In this document: positions 28,333 through 36,059 of the stretch, in pieces
Numbering within the stretch: the stretch's first letter is position 1
How the letters are laid out: each line of letters starts with the position of its first letter
NCBI GenBank assembly: GCA_013178155.1
Contig: JABLXH010000030.1
Location: 33,284-97,283, forward strand
DNA length: 64,000 nt
DNA from: Armatimonadota bacterium
GTDB lineage: Bacteria > Armatimonadota > Zipacnadia > Zipacnadales > UBA11051
Direction: 5' to 3'
Notes under the pieces: model-generated
The model's input: only the letters and a program-made list of their open reading frames with translations
Databases searched by the model: none
Told to the model about the DNA's origin: nothing
Program-made: the position numbers and the translations under genes

Positions 28333-29034
28333 CTACTCCGCGGTCGGCAACTTGCTCATGTCCACCGCCGCCCGGCCGCAACTGCAGCCGTCGAGACTGG
28401 CGATGACCGAGCGCAGGGCCTGCAGCGGCAGCGTTACGTACAACTGGTCCTCCGGGACATGCTCCATCTTGCGGGCCGTGATGTCGCCGAAAGTGACGTT
28501 GACGCGGTTGGTCACCAGCGAGTAGGTGATAGCCGCCCGGCACAACGCCCCGGTCGGGTCACACTGCAGCGGTTCGCCGGACTCGTAGTACGACAGGCCA
28601 ATCAGTCGCGCTGCCTGGGCCGGGTTGCAGATGACGACGACTACGTCTGGCTGCAGGGGCAGCGTGTCCAGCGGGCCCAGCACCGCATACTCAGCCATGC
28701 CCAGGGGCGGCTGCACCGCCTGTTTCTGCGCCCGGTGGATAGCGGCCGGGCACGTGAATAGCTTCTCTCCGTTGATCAGGAAGTCTCGCAGCTTGCGCAT
28801 CTGCTCCGGCGCGGGGGTGCGAAAGCCGAGGTACATGGCTCCGCCCGGGCAGGCCGAACTTGCGGCGCTAACACCGATGGTCTCACCCGCTGCAGCCCGG
28901 TGTAGGGCGCTGCAGGCCCGGCAGTTGGGCGTCTCAACGCCTTGGGGCAGCACGTCGGTGTAGACGACCCCGACAGGGGTGCGGCTCAATCCCAGGACCT
29001 CCACCAACTCGCGACACCAGTCTTGCCATTGCAT
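28333..29034 (-). CDS. DUF169 family protein (COG2043)
   Basis: Uncharacterised cytoplasmic family with conserved cysteines. ATG 29034 is chosen because GGAGG lies 8 bases upstream; a GTG at 29043 lacks a usable site. 233 residues. Features: TPVGVVYTDVLP at the N-terminus, the cysteine segment NCRACSALHRAAAG, SSACPGGAMYLGF, PDVVVVICNPAQAARL, and a terminal CSCG. The cysteines could bind a metal or cluster, but this is not established. It is the first gene behind the Phe T-box leader, and so co-regulated with pheS and pheT. Confidence 0.8.
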   Translation of the reverse strand: MQWQDWCRELVEVLGLSRTPVGVVYTDVLPQGVETPNCRACSALHRAAAGETIGVSAASSACPGGAMYLGFRTPAPEQMRKLRDFLINGEKLFTCPAAIHRAQKQAVQPPLGMAEYAVLGPLDTLPLQPDVVVVICNPAQAARLIGLSYYESGEPLQCDPTGALCRAAITYSLVTNRVNVTFGDITARKMEHVPEDQLYVTLPLQALRSVIASLDGCSCGRAAVDMSKLPTAE

Positions 29035-29074
29035 CGCAGCCACCTCCGTGCGTTCGGTGAGCGGCCAGGAATCA

Positions 29075-29340
29075 CGAAGCCCCGACCGGCCCCAGCGGGG
29101 ACACCCAGTCCGCCGGGACGCAAGCCGAGGCCTCAGGCCAATGCTGGCGCAACCACCCTAACAGGCGGCGCTCCGGGTAACGGTGGAGCTCTCCGGCGCG
29201 GCCTACGCATGGCCCCTCCGCTTTCGCCCTGGCGGGCCATGGCGGACTGCCACTTCAGCCTGCAGTTCAGGAGGGAACTTCAGCGGCGCGTACGCCGGGA
29301 AGGCTCTCAGCCCCTGGCCTTCCCTCTCTCCGGGGGCGCA
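29075..29340 (-). promoter_or_regulatory. T-box leader, phenylalanine (UUC specifier)
   Basis: Senses uncharged tRNA-Phe. On the minus strand it reads AGAGAG (about 29330), a hairpin with arms 29323-29317 and 29304-29298 and a 12-base loop containing GGGGCTGAGA, then a UACG-capped hairpin. Next comes GAAG-TTC-CCTCC-TGAACTGCAGGCTGAAG: the specifier TTC is at 29277-29275 and the K-turn-like tail follows. Further on are the conserved CCGTTA (29183-29178), the T-box AGGGTGG-TTGCGCC (29159-29146; TGGT can pair with tRNA ACCA), and GCGTCCC (antiterminator 3' arm, 29121-29115). A competing hairpin (29117-29091) would trap that arm. No U-run follows it, so the mode (transcription or translation) is open. 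The bulge lacks the canonical ACC. pheS and pheT lie downstream. Confidence 0.85.
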
Positions 29341-29353
29341 CCGTTATGCGCCC
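29334..29353 (-). terminator. Small perfect hairpin between trmH-like gene and T-box
   Basis: GGGCGCA/TGCGCCC, 7 bp with a 6-base loop, 33 bases after the methyltransferase stop and just before T-box stem I. It may end the upstream transcript or be part of the leader; no T-run is present. Confidence 0.35.
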
Positions 29354-29385
29354 GTGCGACGCCGTTTGCCGCCTACTTTTCTCCG

Positions 29386-30168
29386 TCAGTACCTTTGGCG
29401 TATAGATTCGTAAAGCAATATGCCCGCCGCGACGGCGGCATTCAGGCTCTCCGCCCGGCCGGGCATCGGTATCCTAACCTGTATGTCTGAGGCTGTCAAC
29501 AACGCCTCAGGCAGGCCGTGGGCCTCGTTGCCGATGAGCAAGACGGTGCGTTGCGGGAAGACTATGTCAAACACGGAGTCGGCGGCAGCGGCGTCGGTCG
29601 CCACCGTCGCAGCGCCGGTGTCATGGGCCCACGCGCGGAACTCCTGGGTCGTGCAGACGGCCAGTGGGACGTGGAAAAGCGACCCTGCCGCCGCCCGCAC
29701 CACCTTGGGCGCGAAAGGGTCCACACTATCGCCAATCACGATGACACCCGCGGCGGCTGCCGCATCGGCCGTGCGTATCATGCTCCCCATGTTGCCTGGG
29801 TCACGCAGTTCATGCAGGCCCAGGAAAACGCCAGGGCCTTCAGGCAGGGCCATGAGCGAAGCCCGTGGCATCTTTGCCGCCGCCGCAATGCCCTGCGGTG
29901 ATACGGTGTCACTCAACGCCCTGAAGGCCCGGGATGACAGCGCATAGCACTTGCGTGCCACCGCCTCCAGCCGGTCCGCGAGTTCCCGGTCCTCCAGCAG
30001 GTCGAAGCAGAAATAGCCCACTTCGGGCGTCCACCCGGCCTCGATCAGCGCGGCCACACTCCGCGCCCCCTCGACCGCGAAGAGGCCATGTTCCCGGCGC
30101 CCCTTGGCCGTGGCGAGTGACTGAAAGAGCCGGACCTGCCGGTTCTGCGGGCTGTCTATGATGTTCAC
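29386..30168 (-). CDS. TrmH/SpoU family RNA 2'-O-methyltransferase
   Basis: SAM-dependent ribose methyltransferase of rRNA or tRNA with the trefoil-knot SPOUT fold. 260 residues: an N-terminal substrate-binding domain (FAVEGARSVAALIEAG), then motif 1 LHELRDPGNMGSMIRTADAA, motif 2 VLLIGNEAHGLPE and motif 3 IPMPGRAESLNAAVAAGILLYE. All SPOUT motifs are intact. Genes of this type often stand before pheS-pheT in bacteria, which fits the context. A GTG start lies 1 base after the upstream dehydrogenase stop. The RNA target is unknown. Confidence 0.92.
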   Translation of the reverse strand: MNIIDSPQNRQVRLFQSLATAKGRREHGLFAVEGARSVAALIEAGWTPEVGYFCFDLLEDRELADRLEAVARKCYALSSRAFRALSDTVSPQGIAAAAKMPRASLMALPEGPGVFLGLHELRDPGNMGSMIRTADAAAAAGVIVIGDSVDPFAPKVVRAAAGSLFHVPLAVCTTQEFRAWAHDTGAATVATDAAAADSVFDIVFPQRTVLLIGNEAHGLPEALLTASDIQVRIPMPGRAESLNAAVAAGILLYESIRQRY

Positions 30169-30169
30169 G

Positions 30170-31198
30170 TTAGCTCGCGGCCCTCTCGGACAGCCGAACC
30201 ACGGCCTTGATGACCTCGCGACGCTGCACAGCGTCGAGTGCCGCTGCGGTTTCGGTCAAGGGGTACACATGGTCCAGATCGAGGTAGTGGCGGGCCTGGA
30301 GCAGACCGCGCTCGATGAAGCCCACCACCGCCTCGTGGGCCTCGCCCTCGGCGTAATGGTAGTTGGCGAAGGTGAAGCCGCCGTTCACGCGGGTCGGGTT
30401 GATGGTTACCTTCCCGAAGTCGTCCACGCCGTAGATGGTGGCCGTGCCGCGGGGCCGCAGCAGCGGCAGGCAGCGGTCGAGCTGACCCACCTTGCCCACC
30501 GCGTCAATGATCAGGTCGAAATCGGCCAAGTCCTGGCTTCGCGCCGCCGTCGCCAGGTCTTCTGTCCGGTAGTCAAGAAAGTGGGTCGCGCCCACAGCCG
30601 TGGCGGCCTCTCGTCGCCGGGCACTGCCAACCACGCAGACGCAGGCGGCCCCGAGATTCCGGGCATGGTTGGCGAAGGCCAGACCGTTGCCGCCGGTGCC
30701 GATGACCAGGACCTTGCTCCCGGCCTCGACCCCGATGCGGCTGAGGAAGCTCAGGGTCTCGCGCCAGGTAATGATCATCGTGCTGGCCGCGGGGTCGAAG
30801 TCCGGCGGCAGGGCCCAGTGGATGCCTGGGGTGAACTCCGGCGGAACCCCATCCTCCTGCATGGCCCGCCAGTCCTGCACCAGTCCCCGCTCGGCATAGC
30901 CGCCCCAGTGGACGCGGAGGTCTGCCGTCTCCCGGTTCACCAGACGGGTGACCAGGTCACCCACCCGGAAATTGCGCACCTTCGGCCCGCAGGCAATGAC
31001 CCGGCCAATGCTCTCGTGACCCAGGATCGTGGGGTACTTCACGCCGAACAGTGGATGGTTGTAGAGCAGATGGAGGTCTGTTCCGCTGCAGGTGGCCCCA
31101 TAGAGTCCCTGGCACAGGCAGTCGTAAGGCCCCATCACCGGTTCCGGCACCTCCCGGACCACCAGGCGGCCGGGTTCTTCAGCGACGGCGGCAAGCAT
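30170..31198 (-). CDS. Zinc-type alcohol/polyol dehydrogenase (MDR superfamily)
   Basis: NAD(P)-dependent oxidoreductase, probably acting on a sugar or polyol. 342 residues: the N-terminal catalytic domain has ATCSGTDLHLL (zinc Cys region), ILGHESIGRVIACG (GHE motif), and GDLVTRL. The Rossmann half has VLVIGTGGNGLAFANHARNLGA. The structural-zinc four-cysteine lobe is not obvious; instead there is TRLVNRETADLRVHWGGYAE. AGGAGG lies 5 bases before the ATG. It sits between a GH29-like gene and the RNA methyltransferase gene with gaps of 9 and 1 bases. Confidence 0.85.
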   Translation of the reverse strand: MLAAVAEEPGRLVVREVPEPVMGPYDCLCQGLYGATCSGTDLHLLYNHPLFGVKYPTILGHESIGRVIACGPKVRNFRVGDLVTRLVNRETADLRVHWGGYAERGLVQDWRAMQEDGVPPEFTPGIHWALPPDFDPAASTMIITWRETLSFLSRIGVEAGSKVLVIGTGGNGLAFANHARNLGAACVCVVGSARRREAATAVGATHFLDYRTEDLATAARSQDLADFDLIIDAVGKVGQLDRCLPLLRPRGTATIYGVDDFGKVTINPTRVNGGFTFANYHYAEGEAHEAVVGFIERGLLQARHYLDLDHVYPLTETAAALDAVQRREVIKAVVRLSERAAS

Positions 31199-31207
31199 GT
31201 TTCCCTC

Positions 31208-32200
31208 CTAGCGGGTCGCGCGACCAAGAGCCTTGAGCTGATCCAGACAGCGCGGGGTAATGAGACCCTCCCTGGTCGTGGCGGTGTCCCAGGTGATAAC
31301 CCCTTCGTGGGCGTTCACCAGCCTTGTGTAGCCGATCACGAACTCATCGGGGAAGCGTGGGTCGCCCTGCCCCCAGCCCTCCCCCAGGTAGGTCAGGATG
31401 TGGTACTGTGCGCCGTCAACGTACCTTCCCAGGCGTCGGCGCCCGTACATGCTCGGCGCCGGGAAGGCATCGCTGATCTCCCCGGCGGTGTAGTCCTCGT
31501 GCTCCGTGTGGGAAATGACCGGCACCATCACCCCCGGATTGAAGGCGACAAGACTGTCGGGGTTACCAGCCTTGAGCGCTGCGGCAAAGCTGGCGAAGTT
31601 CGGCGCCTCCGAATGGCGGTACATGACATCGGCGTTGTAGCACCCGTCAATCCACCAGCCGCTGCAGTGTGTGCCCCAGCGCAGCGACCACTCCCGCACC
31701 ACCTGTTCCCAGAATCCCTGAAACTCCGTCAGGCGGTCGTCCACGCCCTCCTGGTAGGCGTACAGCTCGGGATGGAAGCCGATCTTACGGGCATCGTTGG
31801 GCGGCGTGCACTTCAGGCGCTCGATGGCCTGACGGTCCAGCGCCGGCGCGCAGGCGGTGAAGTAGACCATCATCCGGATGCCGCGGGGCGTCAGCTCAGC
31901 AGCCAGGTCAGCGACCAAATCGCGCCGCGAGCACCGGCTGGGCTCATGGCCGACGATAGCGTCGTAGGTGGCGTTGGGCGATAGGTAGAACCCCGAGTTC
32001 TGGCCGATGGTGATGAAGAAGTAGCCGGCCCCGCAAGCCTCGAGCTGGTCAGCCAGACCGCGCACATCGAACCCGTCAACGCGTCGGTTCCAGTCGTCCA
32101 CACCGATGTCCGGCACGTCGGTGTTGCTGGCGAAATCGGCCAGGTAATGCACGAAGACGCCCCATCTGGCGTCGCGGAACCAGTCGGTGTTGGCACGCAT
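31208..32200 (-). CDS. GH29-like (alpha-L-fucosidase-fold) protein
   Basis: 330 residues with the TIM-barrel layout of alpha-L-fucosidases: WFRDARWGVFVHYLADF at the start (fucosidases have WFxxAKFGIFxHWG), GAGYFFITIGQNSGFYLSPN, and TPRGIRMMVYFTACAP. CSGWWIDGCYNADV takes the position of the family nucleophile strand (WxDG), so a catalytic Asp may be kept. It is shorter than classical GH29 (about 450) and has no C-terminal beta domain or signal peptide. The substrate is unknown. AAGGAG lies 8 bases before the ATG. It is divergent from the DUF4838 protein gene. Confidence 0.72.
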   Translation of the reverse strand: MRANTDWFRDARWGVFVHYLADFASNTDVPDIGVDDWNRRVDGFDVRGLADQLEACGAGYFFITIGQNSGFYLSPNATYDAIVGHEPSRCSRRDLVADLAAELTPRGIRMMVYFTACAPALDRQAIERLKCTPPNDARKIGFHPELYAYQEGVDDRLTEFQGFWEQVVREWSLRWGTHCSGWWIDGCYNADVMYRHSEAPNFASFAAALKAGNPDSLVAFNPGVMVPVISHTEHEDYTAGEISDAFPAPSMYGRRRLGRYVDGAQYHILTYLGEGWGQGDPRFPDEFVIGYTRLVNAHEGVITWDTATTREGLITPRCLDQLKALGRATR

Positions 32201-32336
32201 GGCTCACTCTCCTTGCCGGGCTGCGTCTCGGTTCGCTCTCCGCGGGTCCAGGCCCTCCTCAGACACTATGGGAGGAAACCTCCGCAATGGGGCGAACCGT
32301 GCCCGCTAGCCTGAGACCAGAGGAGAGGTCCCGCCC

Positions 32337-35300
32337 ATGCGCCTGACACTGTCGCTGCTCTTGGCGCCGTTGGCGCTGACCGTCGTGGCAGCGGACCAGT
32401 CGTTCCGTCTGACCCGCAACGGCCAGCCTGCTGCCACCATTGTCATCGCCGCCAAGCCCACGCCCAGTGCCACCTTCGCGGCCGCGGAGTTGCAGGAACA
32501 CGTGCGTCACATTTCAGGGGCGGTGCTGCCTATCGTACGCGACAACCAGCCAGTCACCGGCCCGCGTATCCTGGTGGGGGAAAGCCAGGCCACCCGGGCC
32601 CTGCACCTGCGCGGTCGCGACTTCGCCTCCCAGGAGTACCTGATCCGCTTCACTCCCGATACCCTGGTGCTCATGGGCCGTGACAGCTCCCCGGCAGCCC
32701 CGGCGGGGCTGCCGGCCGGTCAGCGTACCGCGGGCAAGTTCGGCGGCGGCTTGGCCTTTGGAGGAGACAAGCGGGCCTTCGTCGTGTCGGACCTGGACTT
32801 TGACGATACCGAGGGCACGCTGGAGGCGTGGGTGTGGATCCCCGCGGAGAAGCCCACAGCCCGGCACGGCACGATCCTGCGCCTGGACGGCGCCGACCCC
32901 TGGACCTACCACATCATCCAGCGCGACATGGGCACCGGGGCGCTCAGCTACATGACCTACGACGGCCAGCAGGTGCGGGGTGTCGGGGCCCCTGACCCTG
33001 GCGAGGGCTGGCACCACGTGGTAGGGACCTACAGCACCCACACCGGTAAGATGGCCTTCTGGATGGACGGTGCGAAGTGCGGCGAGGCGGAGTACCGGCG
33101 CACGACCTGCAAGGGCTCGGTGCTGGGCATTGGCGGCATGGCCGCCGACAGCGGCAACCTGCTGGAGGGCCGCATTGATGAGGTGCGGCTGTCGAAGGTC
33201 GTGCGTGACGTCCAGACCCAGGCGACGGGAGGACCCTACGAGCCAGACGCCGACACGCTGGCGCTGTTCCACTTTGACGAGGCTTCGGGATTGCCAGTCA
33301 ACCCCAGCGTGACGCACGGCGCGGCGCCACCGCCCGACCTGTTCGGCGACAATGGTACCCTCTACGCCGTCTATGACTTCCTGGAGCGCCACTGTGGCGT
33401 GCGTTGGTACGCGCCCACCGACCTCGGCCTGGTCTGCCCTACCAAGCCTACCCTCGTCGTCCAGGGCATCGAGCGCCGCCACCGCCCCGCCATGATCCAC
33501 CGCTGGATCACGCCGACCGCGCTGTATCTGCCTGGCCCGCCGGAGCGCGTGCCCGGTCGCGAACTGCATCTGTGGAAGCTGCGCAATCGTATCGGTGGTC
33601 AGGCCTTCTGGGTCTGCCACTCCTTTGAGGGCTACTATGATCGCTTCCTCAAGACCCATCCGGACTGGTTCGCCCAGGGCTACGGAGAGCGGCGCCCGCC
33701 TCAGATGTGCTACACCAACCCCGAGTTCATCGCCCAGGTAGTCCAGGACGCGCGGGATTACTTCGACGGCAAGGGCAAGCACGCCGGGGCCACCGCCGAG
33801 GGCGATGTGTTCGGCCTGGTGCCCATGGACAACAACTCCTGGTGCAAGTGTCCACGTTGCCAGGCCGAGCTGAACCAGGCGGAGATGAGCAATCAGCAGT
33901 TCAACAACGGCAAGGCCAGCGACTATGTGTTTGGCTTCGTCAACAAGGTCGCCCGCGAGGTCCGCAAGACCCATCCTGACAAATGGATCGGGGCGCTGGC
34001 CTACTCCGACTACGCCTATTACCCCACCAGGTTCCGGGTCGAGCCCAACGTGGTGGTGCAGCTTTGCCTGCACACCCGCAACTGGTGGTGCCCGTCCATG
34101 GAGGCCAACGACCGCCGCGTCATCCGTGAATGGCGCGCGGCGGAGCCCGACCGCCCGCTGTACCTGTGGCTTTACTACTGCTTCCCGGCGCTGAATGCCC
34201 AGTACGGCGGCTGGCGCTACTTCCCCGGCTTCTTCGCCCACAGCGTCGTCGAGCAGATGAAGCTCTACCAAGACAACCGCTTCCAGGGCATCTTCATGGA
34301 GCACTCCAGCGAGTTCGGCCAGACCTACCTGATGGACCAACTGGAGTTCTACGTGACCCTGAAGCTGGCAGACGACCCGAGTCTGGACGGGAACCGGCTG
34401 ATCGAGCGGTTCTTCGCCGAATACTACGGAGCGGCCGCGCGGCCCATGCGGGCGTTGTACGACCAGATCGAGGCGACCTTCACCGACCCTCGCAACTATC
34501 CGCCGGAGATACAGCAGTCACCCGGCCATCAGCACCAGACGGCGGAGTTGGCCTGGGAATGGCTGGGAACCCCTGAGCGCATGGCGGCCATGCAGAAACT
34601 GATGGACCAGGCCCTGGCGGCGGCGCGGACGGACATGGAGAAGCGAAGGGTCGCGGCCTTCAAGGGCGGGCTGTGGGACTATATGGTCGCGGGGCGCCAG
34701 GAGTATGACGCCATCAAGGCGGCCAAACAACAGGCGGTCCGGCAGTGGAACGTGCCCGCGGTGGGCGAGGCCGGGGGCGATGCCACACGGGTGGACTGGT
34801 CGGCCGTGCCCGACGCCGGACCGTGGGTGACCCTGGCCGGGGGCGGGACGACGCGCAGGTTGCAGGCGCTGGTGGCCCACGACGGGGCCTACCTGTACGT
34901 CCGCCTCACCGAGTGGACCGACCCAGCCAAGCTCGTCTCCGGCGCGAACCTGTGGGATGGCGATGACTTTGAGCTGATCTTCGCCGCCGACCGCCGGGGC
35001 TACCACCAGCAGCTTGTGGTGGCCCCCAACGGCAGAACAGTGGCGCTGTCCTGGCAGGGCGATACCCAGGAGATGTGGGACGCCGGTGCGCGAGTGGTTT
35101 CGGAGACATCGGTCTCGGACCAATGGACAGTGAGTGTGGCCCTGCCCCTTGAGAAGCTGCTGCCCGGCGGTCTGACAGTGGGGCAGAGGTTCTACGCCAA
35201 CTTCTACCGCGCCTCGCCCGGAGCCACCGACCTGCTGGCCTGGGCGCCCACCTTCGCCAACGGCTTCCACGACACCGAGCGTTTGCCGGAGCTGATCCTG

Positions 35301-36014
35301 ACCACGCCAGCGCAGGGGGCCCTACCTGCCGGCGCGCCGTCCGTAACGGCCCTACTCACGCAAGCCCTGACCGCACAGGAGAAGCCCATGGACCCGGCCC
35401 TGATTCGCGAGCGCTCGGAATGGTCGAACATCTGGTGGGACGTGGCCAATGACCGGGAGCTGCCGCGCGTGCTGCTTATCGGCGACTCCATCAGCGTCGG
35501 GTACGGTGGCACGGTCATTGAGAAGCTGGCGGGCACAGCGCACGTGGACCGCCTCAGCAACTCGCGCAACATCCTCGACCCGATCCACCTGAAGGAGACG
35601 CGCCTGATGCTGGAGGACTGCAGGTACGCGGCCATCCACTTCAACAACGGCCTCCATGGCTTCCATCTCACCACCGCACAATACGCGCAGGGACTGCGCG
35701 CCTACGTGAAACTGCTGCGGGAGCTGGCCCCCGACACGCCTCTCATCTGGGCCAGTTCGACGCCCATCACTGTCAACGACCATCCGGAGCAGCTTGCCGA
35801 GAGCAACGGCACCGTCCTGGAGCGCAACGCGGCCGCGGCGGCGCTCATGGCGGAGCTCGGCGTTGCTACCAATGACCTGTACACGCTGGTTGTGGCGCAC
35901 CCGGAGTGGAAGACCGGCGACGGGTACCACTTCAACGGGGATGGGCAGCGGGCGCAGGGAGAGGCCGTCGCCGCGGCTATCCGTCGGGCCATGGGCGCTG
36001 AGGCCGCGGAGTAG
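32337..36014 (+). CDS. Secreted multidomain DUF4838 / LamG / CBM9-like / SGNH protein
   Basis: 1225 residues, secreted (RLTLSLLLAPLALTVVAA). Order: an alpha/beta N-terminal domain as in GH67/GH20 (FAAAELQEHVRHISGAVLPI, 45-130), then a LamG-like lectin domain (about 133-291; LEAWVWIP, WHHVVGTYS, GRIDEVRLS). The N-terminal domain resumes with NGTLYAVYDFLERHCGVRWYAP, leading into the DUF4838 barrel (about 340-720; VPMDNNSWCKCPRCQ). A CBM9/DOMON-like domain follows (about 800-990; YLYVRLTEWTD) and a C-terminal SGNH hydrolase (about 1040-1220; LLIGDSISVGYGG). The start is supported by GGAGAGG 8 bases upstream. Likely a polysaccharide-binding deacetylase/glycosidase-like enzyme. It heads a plus-strand pair with the GH35 gene. 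Confidence 0.85.
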   Translation: MRLTLSLLLAPLALTVVAADQSFRLTRNGQPAATIVIAAKPTPSATFAAAELQEHVRHISGAVLPIVRDNQPVTGPRILVGESQATRALHLRGRDFASQEYLIRFTPDTLVLMGRDSSPAAPAGLPAGQRTAGKFGGGLAFGGDKRAFVVSDLDFDDTEGTLEAWVWIPAEKPTARHGTILRLDGADPWTYHIIQRDMGTGALSYMTYDGQQVRGVGAPDPGEGWHHVVGTYSTHTGKMAFWMDGAKCGEAEYRRTTCKGSVLGIGGMAADSGNLLEGRIDEVRLSKVVRDVQTQATGGPYEPDADTLALFHFDEASGLPVNPSVTHGAAPPPDLFGDNGTLYAVYDFLERHCGVRWYAPTDLGLVCPTKPTLVVQGIERRHRPAMIHRWITPTALYLPGPPERVPGRELHLWKLRNRIGGQAFWVCHSFEGYYDRFLKTHPDWFAQGYGERRPPQMCYTNPEFIAQVVQDARDYFDGKGKHAGATAEGDVFGLVPMDNNSWCKCPRCQAELNQAEMSNQQFNNGKASDYVFGFVNKVAREVRKTHPDKWIGALAYSDYAYYPTRFRVEPNVVVQLCLHTRNWWCPSMEANDRRVIREWRAAEPDRPLYLWLYYCFPALNAQYGGWRYFPGFFAHSVVEQMKLYQDNRFQGIFMEHSSEFGQTYLMDQLEFYVTLKLADDPSLDGNRLIERFFAEYYGAAARPMRALYDQIEATFTDPRNYPPEIQQSPGHQHQTAELAWEWLGTPERMAAMQKLMDQALAAARTDMEKRRVAAFKGGLWDYMVAGRQEYDAIKAAKQQAVRQWNVPAVGEAGGDATRVDWSAVPDAGPWVTLAGGGTTRRLQALVAHDGAYLYVRLTEWTDPAKLVSGANLWDGDDFELIFAADRRGYHQQLVVAPNGRTVALSWQGDTQEMWDAGARVVSETSVSDQWTVSVALPLEKLLPGGLTVGQRFYANFYRASPGATDLLAWAPTFANGFHDTERLPELILTTPAQGALPAGAPSVTALLTQALTAQEKPMDPALIRERSEWSNIWWDVANDRELPRVLLIGDSISVGYGGTVIEKLAGTAHVDRLSNSRNILDPIHLKETRLMLEDCRYAAIHFNNGLHGFHLTTAQYAQGLRAYVKLLRELAPDTPLIWASSTPITVNDHPEQLAESNGTVLERNAAAAALMAELGVATNDLYTLVVAHPEWKTGDGYHFNGDGQRAQGEAVAAAIRRAMGAEAAE

Positions 36015-36059
36015 CGAGCCGAGAGCGCGGTAGGGCAAGGACTTTCACGGAGGCAACTG

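Noticed and set aside
29298..29323. Possible TPP or cobalamin riboswitch, because of GGCTGAGA and, on the other strand, GGGAAGGC
   Set aside because: The further motifs of those classes (TPP ACCC-TGAACCTGAT and GCGTAGGGA, cobalamin GCCACTG ahead of GGGAAGGC with CCTGCC) are absent or in the wrong order, while the T-box landmarks are all in order and match the downstream genes.
32514..34340. Long minus-strand open frame (608 codons) opposite the DUF4838 protein
   Set aside because: Same antisense effect; Val/Gln/Ala-rich translation without motifs.
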